From contig DATMND010000422.1 of NCBI GenBank assembly GCA_035569235.1, positions 22,379-86,378 on the forward strand: 64,000 nucleotides of DNA, in the 5' to 3' direction. This document shows, piece by piece, positions 33,373 through 42,068 of the stretch. Within the stretch, counting starts at the first letter, position 1. Each line of letters opens with the position of its first letter. This stretch comes from JAMXLO01 sp035569235. Its GTDB lineage: Bacteria; Pseudomonadota; Alphaproteobacteria; Acetobacterales; Acetobacteraceae. The position numbers and the translations under genes were made by a program. Below the pieces are notes generated by a model. The model saw only the letters and a list, made by a program, of their open reading frames with translations. It had not been told where the DNA came from and did no database searches.

Positions 33373-34266
33373 TCACCGCCAACGCCGGTGAAACCAGAGC
33401 CATTGGTCCGGGTTTTCCCGGACCCAACGCTCGACCACCGAGGTGATCATCTGCGTGGTCTGCTGCACGTTGATGCGGCCATCGGCATCGCGGGGCAGCG
33501 CGAAGGGACCTTCAGCGGCGATGCGGAAGCGGCGGTCCGGCAGGCGGATCACACGTACGCCCACCACAGGGCAATCGAACTGGCGGGCGAGGCGGGCGAT
33601 GCTGGGATTGGCCTTGCAGCGCCGTCCGAAGAACGTCACATCGACGCCGCGCGAAAAATGCTGATCCACCAACATGCCGAGATGCTCGCCGCGATCGAGC
33701 GCGCCGGCCATCTCCAGCGGCGCCTGCGCTCGACTGCGGATCAAGCGTCCCATCAGCGGTGCGCGGATGCGTGCGATCTCGTTTGCCACCGCCTTGTTGT
33801 TCGGCATGCGATAGAGCACAGCCGATGGCAGCCCATGCGCGGCCGCCATCACGGCGGGCAATTCCCAGTTCGCAAGATGCGCCGCGAAGCAGAGTGCCGG
33901 CTTGCCGTCGTTCTGCAGGTCGACGAACATCTGCGCATCGTCGGTGACGATGCGGCCGGTGTTTGGATGGTCCGTGTCGTAGTCCCACAGCCGGCCAAGA
34001 TGGACATATTCGCCGGCGACGCGACCGAGATTGTCCCATGCCGCACGCAGCGTTGCGTCGATCCAGGCCGGGTCCTTGCCGGGGAAGGCGGCGCGAAGGT
34101 TCGCGCGTCCGATCCGATGCGACGGCAGGAGCGGTCCGAAGCGGCGTGCCGTTGCGCCGCAAAGATCGGACGCGCGGTCCGGGTCGGTTCGGCGCAGTGC
34201 TGCCAGCAGGTATTTCACGGCGCGCCCGAGCAGCCGGTCGCCGTAGATGGGAAGGTAACGGAACAC
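33373..34266 (-). CDS. lpxXL: LpxXL-like lipid A very-long-chain acyltransferase (LpxL/HtrB family)
   Basis: 297 aa. The lysophospholipid acyltransferase motif HLANWE (H-x4-E) is in CFAAHLANWELPAVMAAAHG. Further LpxL-family elements are GEHLGMLVDQHFSRGVDVTF and C-terminal RENPDQWLWFHRRW. LpxL enzymes add a secondary acyl chain to lipid A at the inner membrane. Because it closes a cluster with acpXL, fabZ, two fabF genes and a zinc dehydrogenase, I assign it as the rhizobial-type LpxXL, which transfers the 27-hydroxyoctacosanoyl-type chain. The assignment rests on context. Confidence 0.85.
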   Translation of the reverse strand: MFRYLPIYGDRLLGRAVKYLLAALRRTDPDRASDLCGATARRFGPLLPSHRIGRANLRAAFPGKDPAWIDATLRAAWDNLGRVAGEYVHLGRLWDYDTDHPNTGRIVTDDAQMFVDLQNDGKPALCFAAHLANWELPAVMAAAHGLPSAVLYRMPNNKAVANEIARIRAPLMGRLIRSRAQAPLEMAGALDRGEHLGMLVDQHFSRGVDVTFFGRRCKANPSIARLARQFDCPVVGVRVIRLPDRRFRIAAEGPFALPRDADGRINVQQTTQMITSVVERWVRENPDQWLWFHRRWR

Positions 34267-34278
34267 GCCGGTTTAGTA

Positions 34279-34358
34279 CGTCATCCCCGCGAAAGCGGGG
34301 ATCCAGGCGTGAGGCACGGTGCTTTCGCGCCTGGGTCCCCGCTTTCGCGGGGATGACG
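34279..34358. repeat. palindromic repeat, GTCATCCCCGCGAAAGCGGGG family
   Basis: Two hairpins facing each other: TCATCCCCGCGAAAGCGGGG at the left and its reverse complement at the right, about 80 bp in all. A second copy is at 40509-40571, so the copies bracket the VLCFA lipid A cluster. This type is widespread in proteobacterial genomes. Confidence 0.8.
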
Positions 34359-34363
34359 GATTG

Positions 34364-35392
34364 TCAGAGCTCGACAAGGATCTTGCCGAACACGTCGCGC
34401 TGTTCCAGCCGCGCGAGACCGGCGCGGAAATCCTCCAGGCCATAGACCGTGTCGATCACCGGCCGCACACCAGATGCGATGCGATCGAGCGCGCGCCCGA
34501 GCGCGTTGAGCGGCGATCCGAACGAACCGATGATGCGGTACTGCTGCTGGAAGAGCTGCATCAGGTTGATGTTGCCGGCGGGCCCGGATGTCGCACCACA
34601 GGTCACCAGGCGCCCGCCGCGCTTCAGCGACAGCAGCGATCCGTTCCAGGTATCGGCCCCGACATGTTCGAACACCACGTCAACGCCCTTTCTGCCGGTG
34701 AGCTTGCGTACCACGCCCTCGAACCGTTCGGTTCGATAGTTGATCACATGATCCGCGCCGAGCGCGAACGCCTTCACTGCCTTCTCGTCGCTGCCGACGG
34801 TGGTGATCACGGTACAGCCGAGCGACTTGGCAACGCGTACCGCGATGCTGCCGATGCCGGAACCGCCGGCGTGCACCAGCACCCATTCGCGCGGTTCCAG
34901 TCGCGCGTTGTCGAACAGCATGTGCTCGACCGTGGCGTAGGCGACCGGCACGCACGCCGCGTCGCGCAGATCGACAATGTCCGGCAGTTTCACGACGAGG
35001 CGTGCGGGATGGTTGGTCAGTTCCTGCGCGAAGCCGTCGATATGGAAGCCGCGCACGCCGGCGACGTTCTCGCACAAGTTCTCGCGGCCCCCGCGGCAGG
35101 CGCGGCAGGTGCCGCAGACCAAAGCGGCGAAGGGCACCACGCGGTCGCCCGGCACAATCGTACTGACATCGTCACCTGCCGCGACGACTTCGCATGACGC
35201 CTCGGCGCCGACGGTCAGCGGAAAAAGCCGCTTGGCGAAAGCCATCCCACGGAAGCCCCACAAATCGATGTGGTTCAGACCGACGGCACGCACGCGAAGC
35301 TGCACCTCGCCTGGCGCCGGCGCCGGCGGTGCGTCACGCTCCACCAGCGCGAGCTCGCGATCGGCCAGCAACTGCAGGGCGCGGATCGTCAT
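34364..35392 (-). CDS. zinc-binding alcohol dehydrogenase of the VLCFA cluster
   Basis: 342 aa MDR-family protein. The GroES-like N-domain has NHIDLWGFRGMAF and a structural-zinc cysteine set CGTCRACRGGRENLC. The Rossmann motif is VLVHAGGSGIGSIAVRVAKS. It corresponds to the adh2XL gene of the rhizobial acpXL cluster, whose product is thought to act in making or modifying the long 27-hydroxy acyl chain. It is separated from lpxXL by a palindromic repeat and overlaps the GNAT gene by 4 bp. Confidence 0.88.
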   Translation of the reverse strand: MTIRALQLLADRELALVERDAPPAPAPGEVQLRVRAVGLNHIDLWGFRGMAFAKRLFPLTVGAEASCEVVAAGDDVSTIVPGDRVVPFAALVCGTCRACRGGRENLCENVAGVRGFHIDGFAQELTNHPARLVVKLPDIVDLRDAACVPVAYATVEHMLFDNARLEPREWVLVHAGGSGIGSIAVRVAKSLGCTVITTVGSDEKAVKAFALGADHVINYRTERFEGVVRKLTGRKGVDVVFEHVGADTWNGSLLSLKRGGRLVTCGATSGPAGNINLMQLFQQQYRIIGSFGSPLNALGRALDRIASGVRPVIDTVYGLEDFRAGLARLEQRDVFGKILVEL

Positions 35393-35910
35393 GCGAGCAG
35401 CGTCCCTGTCACGGTCGCCCCTTGTTCGGTGAGATCGTGCTGGAGATCGATCTCGTCGCGGATCGGAATGCCATGCCGACCGATCAGGGGGATTGTCGGC
35501 TTAAGCCCGCGTGCGCGCGCCACCGCACCAATACGGATCCCGGCTAACCGGAAGCCGAACCGCTGGTAGAAGCGCAGCGCATCCAGATTGTCATTTGTCG
35601 TGGTCAGGCGCAGCAGTCGGCAGCCGCGCTGACGCAACGCTTCCACCAGGCTGGACAACAACATGGTGCCAACGCCCTGGCGTGGCACGACCGCATCGAG
35701 CGTGACGACCTCGGCCACATCATCGCACACCCGGTACGTCACGAGGCCCGCATGCTCGTCCGCGATCAGTGCAGGAAGTACCTTGGGCTCGAACAGCTCG
35801 TCATGAACGGCGACACCTGAACCGCCCCATCGCTCGCCAAGCAGACCCTCGATCCAGACCTGGTCATCATGCTGCCTGGTACGAATCCTGAATGATTGCG
35901 GCGGGATCAT
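35389..35910 (-). CDS. GNAT family N-acetyltransferase
   Basis: 173 aa from the ATG at 35910 (MIPPQSFRIRTRQHDD), five bases behind the SDR stop. The acetyl-CoA signature is RQGVGTMLLSSLVEALRQRG, followed by LRLTTTNDNLDALRFYQRFG. Substrate unknown. It overlaps the zinc dehydrogenase gene and so is part of the VLCFA operon here. This gene is not part of the classical rhizobial set, making it a local addition. Confidence 0.85.
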   Translation of the reverse strand: MIPPQSFRIRTRQHDDQVWIEGLLGERWGGSGVAVHDELFEPKVLPALIADEHAGLVTYRVCDDVAEVVTLDAVVPRQGVGTMLLSSLVEALRQRGCRLLRLTTTNDNLDALRFYQRFGFRLAGIRIGAVARARGLKPTIPLIGRHGIPIRDEIDLQHDLTEQGATVTGTLLA

Positions 35911-35914
35911 GCAA

Positions 35915-36625
35915 TCAGGAGCGTTGAACGCCAACCGAGGCGGTCAGCCCGCCATCGACCGGGATGAGGGCGCCGGTGATGTAGCTGGCTTCTGGGGAAA
36001 CCAGGAATGCGACCACCGAGGCGATTTCGTCTGGCCTGGCGTACCGGCCGGTAGGTATCCGTGCTTCGGTTAGATCACGGTAGGCGGCGTACGGCTCCAG
36101 CATCGCGGTGTCCACGAAGCCTGGCGCGACGTAATTCACCGTGACGCCGCGCTTCGCGCCTTCGATCGCCAAAGTGCGAACATGTGCGAGCAGCGCCGCC
36201 TTGGACGCGCCATAGGCGACGGTGCCCTGACTTGCGACCTGACCAATAACGGAGCCGATAACGGCAATTCGACCAAAACGGGCGCGGATCATCGGCCGCA
36301 CGACGGCGCGCACGATGCGGGCGAAGGAAAAGAAATTCACCTGCAACGCATACTCCGCGGCGTCCTGGTCCATCATTGCCGCCAGCACGTTGTAGGTGGT
36401 GCCGCTGACCTGCACCATCGCGTCCCACGCAGGTCCATCCTCCAGTTCCCGGGCGAAGTCTTCGACCGCCGCGCGATCGCCAAGGTCGAGTTGCCGTGTG
36501 GCGGCCGCGGGTACTCCCGGCGCCGTGCGATAGGTATAGGTGACTTCCATGCCTTTCGCGGCAAGCGCCTGCACCACGGCGGCGCCGATTCCGCGCCGCC
36601 CGCCGATCACCAGGGCTCGCGTCAT
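35915..36625 (-). CDS. SDR oxidoreductase in the VLCFA cluster (FabG-like)
   Basis: 236 aa from ATG 36625 (MTRALVIGGRRGIGAAVVQA). The cofactor loop is GGRRGIG, catalytic Tyr/Lys are in VAYGASKAALLAH, and VTGALIPVDGGLTAS-like ITGALIPVDGG closes the fold. NNAG is replaced by VSGTTYN. Its place between the ketosynthases and the dehydrogenase suggests it reduces 3-oxoacyl-AcpXL, the one elongation step otherwise lacking in the cluster. The frame continues upstream into a palindromic repeat, which argues against longer starts. Confidence 0.85.
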   Translation of the reverse strand: MTRALVIGGRRGIGAAVVQALAAKGMEVTYTYRTAPGVPAAATRQLDLGDRAAVEDFARELEDGPAWDAMVQVSGTTYNVLAAMMDQDAAEYALQVNFFSFARIVRAVVRPMIRARFGRIAVIGSVIGQVASQGTVAYGASKAALLAHVRTLAIEGAKRGVTVNYVAPGFVDTAMLEPYAAYRDLTEARIPTGRYARPDEIASVVAFLVSPEASYITGALIPVDGGLTASVGVQRS

Positions 36626-36640
36626 TTTTCTGGCGTCATG

Positions 36641-36718
36641 CGTCATGGCCGGGCTTGACCCGGCCATCCGTGCGCCATCGGTGGCACACGGATGGCCGGG
36701 TCAGGCCCGGCCATGACG
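36641..36718. repeat. palindromic repeat, GTCATGGCCGG family (double hairpin)
   Basis: CGTCATGGCCGGGCTTGACC with CGGCCATCCG, then the mirrored unit GGATGGCCGGGTCAGGCCCG ending GGCCATGACG. It sits between fabF1 and the SDR gene and splits the VLCFA cluster into two parts. Confidence 0.8.
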
Positions 36719-36800
36719 AAAGCAAACAAGACGGCCATGACGAAACCAAACACCACGGGCATGACGTGATCAGACGATTCTGCCAAGGTGGGAGGGCCCG

Positions 36801-38078
36801 TCACGGCGTCCCCACCACCACACATACATTCTGGCCGCCGAAACCGAACGAGTTCGAGATCGCATGCGCCACCTGAACGTCGCGCGCGACATTCGGCACG
36901 CAATCGACTGGCAGCGTGGGATCCGGGATCTCGTAGTTGATGGTCGGCGGCAGCCTGCCGTGCCGCAGCGCGAGCAGGGTAAAGATCGCCTCCACCGTGC
37001 CGGCCGCGGTCAGAGTGTGGCCGATCATCGACTTGTTGGATGAGATCGGGATCGAGGACGCCCGCTCGCCGAACACAGTGGACGCGCCCACCCACTCCAT
37101 CTTGTCGTTCTCCGGCGTGCCCGTGCCGTGCGCGTTGATGTAGCCGATCGCATCCGGCGAAAGTCCGGCATCATCGAGCGCCTGCTGCATGCAGGCGATG
37201 ATCGGCTTGCCATCCGGTGACGACCGCGTGCGATGGAATCCGTCCGCCATCTCGCCGCAGCCTTCGATGACGCCGATAATCCTCGCACCGCGCGCCCGTG
37301 CATGTGCACGGCTTTCGATCACCAGCGCCCCCGCGCCCTCAGCCATTACGAATCCGTCACGGTCCTTGCTGAAGGGGCGTGCGGCGGCGGCCGGCGGGTC
37401 GTTGCGCGTGGACAGCGCCGAGAGCAGCGAAAACCGGATCAGACTCTCCGGGTTCACCGACGCATCGGTGCCGATGACGATAGCCGCTTCGGCCTCGCCG
37501 CGCCGGATCGCCTCGACGCCAAGCTGGATCGCCGTGGCGCCCGAGGCGCACGCAGTGGACGTGGCCACCGGCGAACCCTTGGTGCCGAAGCGGACCGCCA
37601 GGGCCTCTGCTACCGAGCCGAACAGGAAGCGCTCGTAGTAGCGACTGAACCGGCCCGCTCCGGCCCCACGCAGCAGGTCGTCGTAGGTCACAGCCTCATT
37701 CGCCCCGGAGGCAGCGGCGATCGCAATGCGCTGCGGCCACTCCATCTCAACCGGTGGCAACGCCAGGAACATCGGGCCGGGGAAGTCGCCTGGCCTGCCG
37801 ATGCCTGCTTCGGCGATAGCCTCCTCGATGGCGAACTCGGCAATGCGTTCCGACAACGCCGGCGCCGAGACTTCATCGACCGGCACGAAATCCACTGTGC
37901 CGGCGATGGTGGTGCGCAATCCTGCCACCGGGAAACGGCTGATGCGGCGGATGCCGGAATGCCCGGCGGTCAGTTCGCGCCAGTTGTCCTGCCTGCCGTT
38001 TCCGAGCGAGGTCAACACACCCGTGCCGGTCACCACAACGACGGGGCGGCCATGACTGTCGATGTCGGAATTTGACAT
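36801..38078 (-). CDS. fabF1XL: beta-ketoacyl-ACP synthase of the VLCFA cluster, catalytic
   Basis: 425 aa FabF-type condensing enzyme. The nucleophile is Cys177 in ATSTACASGATAI. The two His are in YINAHGTGTPENDKMEW and SNKSMIGHTLTAAGTVEAIF. It should extend an acyl chain on AcpXL with malonyl units. Lies ten bases downstream of the second, non-canonical ketosynthase, as in rhizobial fabF2XL-fabF1XL. Together they may work as a heterodimer, in the manner of KS-alpha/chain-length-factor pairs; that is inference. Confidence 0.9.
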   Translation of the reverse strand: MSNSDIDSHGRPVVVVTGTGVLTSLGNGRQDNWRELTAGHSGIRRISRFPVAGLRTTIAGTVDFVPVDEVSAPALSERIAEFAIEEAIAEAGIGRPGDFPGPMFLALPPVEMEWPQRIAIAAASGANEAVTYDDLLRGAGAGRFSRYYERFLFGSVAEALAVRFGTKGSPVATSTACASGATAIQLGVEAIRRGEAEAAIVIGTDASVNPESLIRFSLLSALSTRNDPPAAAARPFSKDRDGFVMAEGAGALVIESRAHARARGARIIGVIEGCGEMADGFHRTRSSPDGKPIIACMQQALDDAGLSPDAIGYINAHGTGTPENDKMEWVGASTVFGERASSIPISSNKSMIGHTLTAAGTVEAIFTLLALRHGRLPPTINYEIPDPTLPVDCVPNVARDVQVAHAISNSFGFGGQNVCVVVGTP

Positions 38079-38087
38079 GCTGGCCTC

Positions 38088-39284
38088 CTAGGCTGTCTCG
38101 ACCACGGCCAATGCCTCGCCGCGCCAGTGGCCCCAGGACGTCACCAGCACTTGGCGAAGATCCGTCGCCAGCGTCGCTTCCAGGTCTGCCGTCTCGAGCG
38201 GCGCGAACAAACGGTGCTTGGACAGCGACATCGCCGCCAGGGCGAGACTGGCGGGAAATGACGGCTCCATCGAGTGACCGAACGCTGTCGCGGTGGCGCG
38301 CACCGGCATGCCGAGGCCGCGCATGAATTCGGTCTCCTCGGCTGTGGCCGCCGCGATACCCGCCGCTCCGGAGATCACCGCGGCATGCGAGGGATCGATG
38401 TGATGGCGCATTGCATCGAATTGCCGCGTCGCATTTGCCGTCGCCTCGCCTGGACGCCGGCGGCTGCGGTCGGTGGCGATCGCCGAGATATGCGCAAGGG
38501 CCGTAGCATCGCGCGATACGGCGTGCTCGCGGCTCTCAATCACAAGAAAGCAGCCGACCGAGCCAAGCACCATACCGCCGCCTTCCACCTGGCGCTCCCA
38601 GACGCCGGCGAAGTCGCGCTTCCACAGCAACTGCCCCATTTCATAGTGCAGCAGTATATCGGGACGCTGCGCGTTGTACGAGCCGCCGACCAGAAACAGT
38701 TCGCCCTGCGTCGCGGCGATGCGGGCACAGGCAATGCGGACTGCATCGGTGCCGGCCGCTTCCTCGCCCATGAAGGTGCGCGAGGAACCCACGACCCCGT
38801 GCACGATCGAGATGTTGCCGGCCAGCAGGTTGGAAAGCTGAGCCAGGAACAGCGTGGGCCGAAGATCGGACAGCAGGTGCTGGTTCAGGAAGGCGCCCGG
38901 ATCGGCGGAAGCGGGCAGGGCGGAGAGGATGGCGCCGTCCACCGCGTAGTCACGCTCGCCGCCACCGGCGGCCACGATCATGTCCATGCGCGACAGCAGT
39001 TCGGCGTTGCCCTTCACGCCGGCGGACTCCAGCGCCAGTCCAGCGGCATAGACGCCGTTGCGCTGCCACGGCTCCATCTGGCGCTGGTCGCCGCGCTTTG
39101 GAATCTGCCGGTCGAGTTCCAAGGGCGTCATCGGATGCACCAGCCACGGCGCAAAGCTCGTCGCATCGACGACCGGCTGGAAACCGCCGTCGCGGTTCAG
39201 CGCCTCCCAGTGCGCCTCGACCCCTTCGCCGAGGCAGGATATCAGGCCAATGCCGGTGATCAGTGCGTCGCGGGGGCTAGTCAT
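38088..39284 (-). CDS. fabF2XL: ketosynthase-like protein lacking the active-site cysteine
   Basis: 398 aa with the thiolase-fold layout (DALITGIGLISCLGEG start, GNISIVHGVVGSSRTFMGEE in the nucleophile region). Where active synthases have TACxSG this protein has TFMGEEAAGTDAV with no cysteine. The later NxHGTGT and GHxxxAAG histidine motifs are also altered (VISGAAGIAA, ATAFGHSMEPSFPASL). It overlaps fabZ by 8 bp. The position matches fabF2XL of rhizobia. Likely a non-condensing partner or chain-length factor. Confidence 0.85.
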   Translation of the reverse strand: MTSPRDALITGIGLISCLGEGVEAHWEALNRDGGFQPVVDATSFAPWLVHPMTPLELDRQIPKRGDQRQMEPWQRNGVYAAGLALESAGVKGNAELLSRMDMIVAAGGGERDYAVDGAILSALPASADPGAFLNQHLLSDLRPTLFLAQLSNLLAGNISIVHGVVGSSRTFMGEEAAGTDAVRIACARIAATQGELFLVGGSYNAQRPDILLHYEMGQLLWKRDFAGVWERQVEGGGMVLGSVGCFLVIESREHAVSRDATALAHISAIATDRSRRRPGEATANATRQFDAMRHHIDPSHAAVISGAAGIAAATAEETEFMRGLGMPVRATATAFGHSMEPSFPASLALAAMSLSKHRLFAPLETADLEATLATDLRQVLVTSWGHWRGEALAVVETA

Positions 39285-39747
39285 GCAGGAAGGCCTCCGG
39301 CACGGCGATACGCCGTGCGGTCTCCAGCATCTGAACGCGCAAAGTCTCGTTCGGGAAGGGGACCACGCGATAGGTGATCTCCGCGTCCGCGACCTTCTTG
39401 CTGCCGGACGAGATGCTGCCAGCTGCCATCGCGTAGCCGGACCCGTCGTGCACCAGGCGCGCCTCGACCTGCAATGCCTGGCCGGGCACCACGAAGGCGC
39501 GCAGCTTGGCCTCCTTGACCTGAGCCAGGAACGGCATCCGCTGGAACCGCAGCACCGCCAGCACCAGCCAGCCGCCGGTCTGTGCGATCATCTCGATCAT
39601 CAGCGCGCCCGGCAGCAGAGGATGGCCGGGGAAGTGGCCCTCGAACACCGGGCTCGCCTCGGGCACTAGGCAGTCGGCGCGCACGGTCCGAGCCGCCGGA
39701 TCGAGCTCGGCGATCCGGTCCACCATCTGGAAGTATTCGAGTCGCAT
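39277..39747 (-). CDS. fabZXL: 3-hydroxyacyl-ACP dehydratase of the VLCFA cluster
   Basis: 156-aa hot-dog fold. The FabZ signature is FEGHFPGHPLLPGALMIEMI, with the catalytic His in GHFPGHP and Glu in the next helix (MIEMIAQTGGW). Dehydrates 3-hydroxyacyl-AcpXL during elongation. It is six bases downstream of acpXL and overlaps the cysteine-less ketosynthase gene. Confidence 0.9.
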   Translation of the reverse strand: MRLEYFQMVDRIAELDPAARTVRADCLVPEASPVFEGHFPGHPLLPGALMIEMIAQTGGWLVLAVLRFQRMPFLAQVKEAKLRAFVVPGQALQVEARLVHDGSGYAMAAGSISSGSKKVADAEITYRVVPFPNETLRVQMLETARRIAVPEAFLHD

Positions 39748-39753
39748 TCCGGC

Positions 39754-40035
39754 TCAGGCTACCTTCGTCGCCACCAACTGGTCGATGTTGGTGCAGAGGT
39801 CCTTCAGGACAAAGTACTGATCGGACGAGACCTTCCCCTCGTTGACCTCCTGCGTCCACTGCTCCAGCGGCATCTTGATGGCGAACGCCTTGTCGATGGC
39901 GAACGCGACGTCCAGGAAGTCCAGGCTGTCGATACCGAGATCGTTGATCGCATGACTGTCCGGCGTGATCTTCTCACGCGGTATGTCGCACGTCTCGGCA
40001 ATGATTCCAGCGACGGTTTCGAAAGTCGACGGCAT
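39754..40035 (-). CDS. acpXL: AcpXL, acyl carrier protein for very-long-chain fatty acids
   Basis: 93 aa. The phosphopantetheine site is Ser37 in DLGIDSLDFLDVAFAIDKAF. The C-terminal half PLEQWTQEVNEGKVSSDQYF is the distinctive AcpXL segment, not found in ordinary AcpP. In rhizobia AcpXL carries the 27-hydroxyoctacosanoate destined for lipid A. It is the first gene of the cluster and is acidic as expected. Confidence 0.93.
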   Translation of the reverse strand: MPSTFETVAGIIAETCDIPREKITPDSHAINDLGIDSLDFLDVAFAIDKAFAIKMPLEQWTQEVNEGKVSSDQYFVLKDLCTNIDQLVATKVA

Positions 40036-40132
40036 CGGTCAGCCCCTGCAGCGGCGGCCGGGCACTAACACCGCAACAGGTGAGCCGCAAGGTCTGCCTC
40101 CGTGTCGGAGGTGCATCCGAAAGGCTCGGCGC

Positions 40133-40432
40133 CTACACCCAATGAGCCGGATGCCAGACCCAGCCGGACTGCGTCCTCTCCCAGAAGCCCTGCATCCAGA
40201 GTTCGCCATGGCCCTCACGCGGGACAAATTGGCCCGGCGACCAGACGTAGGAGCTTCCTGTCCAGTCCCAATGTCCGGGCTGCCAGATCAGCTGCGTCGC
40301 GCTCACCGGAGGCAGCGGCATCGTCTCGGCCACAGGCGCTGGCGGCGGGGGCGGAGGGGGCGGTTCCGGTACGCAGCCGGCCAGAATCCAACCGGCGCCG
40401 AGCAATGCGGCGGCGATGGCGGGGTGCTTCAT
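40133..40432 (-). CDS. YXWGXW-repeat lipoprotein
   Basis: 99 aa with a lipoprotein signal ending in the lipobox LAGC at about residue 20. A proline run (PEPPPPPPPPAPV) and four Trp-rich repeats follow (WQPGHWDW, YVWSPGQFVP, ELWMQGFWER, WVWHPAHWV). Such small lipoproteins are common in alphaproteobacteria and have no established role. GGAGG lies 11 bases before the ATG. Upstream of acpXL in the opposite reading order of the cluster, probably independent. Confidence 0.85.
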   Translation of the reverse strand: MKHPAIAAALLGAGWILAGCVPEPPPPPPPPAPVAETMPLPPVSATQLIWQPGHWDWTGSSYVWSPGQFVPREGHGELWMQGFWERTQSGWVWHPAHWV

Positions 40433-40508
40433 CGGGACCGGTGCCTCCCTGGCCTAGGACCCGAGCCGGAACAAGCGAATCAGCTGACCCGCGGGCCGCG
40501 ATCCCTGT

Positions 40509-40571
40509 CGTCATCCCCGCGAAAACGGGGACCCAGGCCGGAACTGGGTCCCCGCTTTCGCGGGGATGACG
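40509..40571. repeat. palindromic repeat, GTCATCCCCGCGAAAGCGGGG family
   Basis: Second copy of the element at 34279-34358, slightly shorter, with one arm GTCATCCCCGCGAAAACGGG and the mirror arm CCCGCTTTCGCGGGGATGAC. It lies in the gap 40433-40686 between ispDF and the lipoprotein gene. Nothing else is evident in that gap. Confidence 0.8.
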
Positions 40572-40686
40572 ACAGTGGGGCGGAACTTCACCGTCAACCG
40601 GCGCACTTATGTCGTCTCAGAACCTTAGTTGCGTGGGCAGACAGTTGTGCACACTCGCCGGAGATTTCCATCCCAAATTCCATTCA

Positions 40687-41820
40687 TCAAGCGGGCAGCA
40701 GGATGGTGGCAACCGCCTGGGCGGCGATCCCTTCGCCCCGGCCGGTGAAGCCGAGCTTCTCCGTTGTTGTCGCCTTCACCGAAATGCGCGAAGGGTCAAC
40801 GCCGAGAATTCCGGCCAGGCGCGCTGCCATGGCGGCGGCGTGGGGGGCGATCTTGGGGCGCTCGCAGATCAGGGTGACATCGGCATTGGCCAGCACCCCA
40901 CGCCTCGCGGCGATCCGCGCGGCGGCGTGGGCAAGGAAACGCGCGCTGTCGGCATCCTTCCAGGCCGATTCGCTCGGTGGAAAATGCCGGCCGATATCGC
41001 CATCGGCCAACGCGCCGTAGATCGCATCGCACAGCGCGTGAATGCCGACATCGGCGTCCGAATGGCCGGCCAACCCCTTGTCGTGCTCGATCGGGACGCC
41101 GCAGAGCACGAGCCTCCGTCCCGTTTCCAGCACATGGACGTCGAAGCCGGTGCCGACGCGGGGAAAAAGCGTGGCAGTCATGGCGCGCTCCAGCCGGCGC
41201 AGGTCTTCCGGGTAGGTCAGTTTTATATTGTCCTCGGAGCCGGGGACGATCGCCACCGTGAGGCCCGCGGCTTCCAGGAGCGAGGCATCGTCGGTGGCCG
41301 AGAAGGCCGCGCCGGCCCGATGAGCGGCAAGCAGAACCGGGAAGCGGAAGGCCTGCGGCGTCTGCGCGCGGAACAGGCCGTCGCGCGGGGCGGTGACAGT
41401 GATCAGCCCGCCGGCCACTCGCTTCAGCGTGTCGGCGACCGGAATGGCGGGGATCGCTCCGGGTGCATGTTCCAGGGCGGCCAGCAGTGCGGGGATGGTG
41501 CCCTTGGGTATCAGTGGTCGTGCGGCGTCGTGCACCAGCACGACATCAGGAGCCTGAGAGGCCAGTGCCTCGAGGCCGGCGCGGACGCTTTCCTGGCGCG
41601 TCGCACCGCCGGACACGGGCGGAAGTTGTTGCAGATGTTCGAGTGCGGCCTCGATCGGGTCCGAGTCCCCGACTGGTTGCAGAATGTCGGCGTATTCCGT
41701 CAAAGCCTCGGCGGCGTGGCGAATCACCGGCTTGCCGGCCAGCGACAGGAACTGCTTTGGCGTCTCGGCGCCGAACCGGCTGCCGGAGCCGGCGGCGACC
41801 AGTATGGCTGCGATTCGCAT
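40687..41820 (-). CDS. ispDF: bifunctional IspD-IspF of the MEP isoprenoid pathway
   Basis: 377 aa fused enzyme. Residues ~1-225 are the cytidylyltransferase IspD (ILVAAGSGSRFGAETPKQFL, VLVHDAARPLI). Residues ~228-377 are the cyclodiphosphate synthase IspF (GTGFDVHVLETG, HSDADVGIHALCDAIYGALA, VKATTTEKLGFTGRGEGIAA). The fusion is typical of alpha- and epsilonproteobacteria. ATG 41820 (MRIAAILVAAG) is the family start; the upstream extension runs into a dispersed repeat. Divergent from dusB. Confidence 0.95.
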   Translation of the reverse strand: MRIAAILVAAGSGSRFGAETPKQFLSLAGKPVIRHAAEALTEYADILQPVGDSDPIEAALEHLQQLPPVSGGATRQESVRAGLEALASQAPDVVLVHDAARPLIPKGTIPALLAALEHAPGAIPAIPVADTLKRVAGGLITVTAPRDGLFRAQTPQAFRFPVLLAAHRAGAAFSATDDASLLEAAGLTVAIVPGSEDNIKLTYPEDLRRLERAMTATLFPRVGTGFDVHVLETGRRLVLCGVPIEHDKGLAGHSDADVGIHALCDAIYGALADGDIGRHFPPSESAWKDADSARFLAHAAARIAARRGVLANADVTLICERPKIAPHAAAMAARLAGILGVDPSRISVKATTTEKLGFTGRGEGIAAQAVATILLPA

Positions 41821-41866
41821 GCCGGCACCGTCGCCGCGCTGGGTGGCCGCGTCAACATGGATGCGG

Positions 41867-42019
41867 GCAAGAAAGTAAGGTTTCTCACGGAGTTCAGCGA
41901 GGAAGGCGCGCCAAGAGCCACCGAGGGGACAGCTGTGCCAGCGCGCATAGTGCCACGTTTCTTCCTCGGTGATCCTCGTGGATTTTTTCTCGGTGAACTC
42001 CGTGTGGAACCTTCCTTGC
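41867..42019. repeat. dispersed inverted-repeat element, complete copy
   Basis: A ~153-bp element. The left arm starts GCAAGAAAGTAAGGTTTCTC and contains CACGGAGTTCAGCGAGGAA. The right arm is its approximate inverse: CTCGGTGAACTCCGTGTGG then AACCTTCCTTGC. It occupies most of the divergent ispDF-dusB gap. Same family as 12099, 18497 and 51679; non-autonomous MITE-like structure. Confidence 0.75.
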
Positions 42020-42068
42020 CTACAGTTTCCGCATTGCACATCGGCATGCGTGTCGCTAATTTGCCCAA

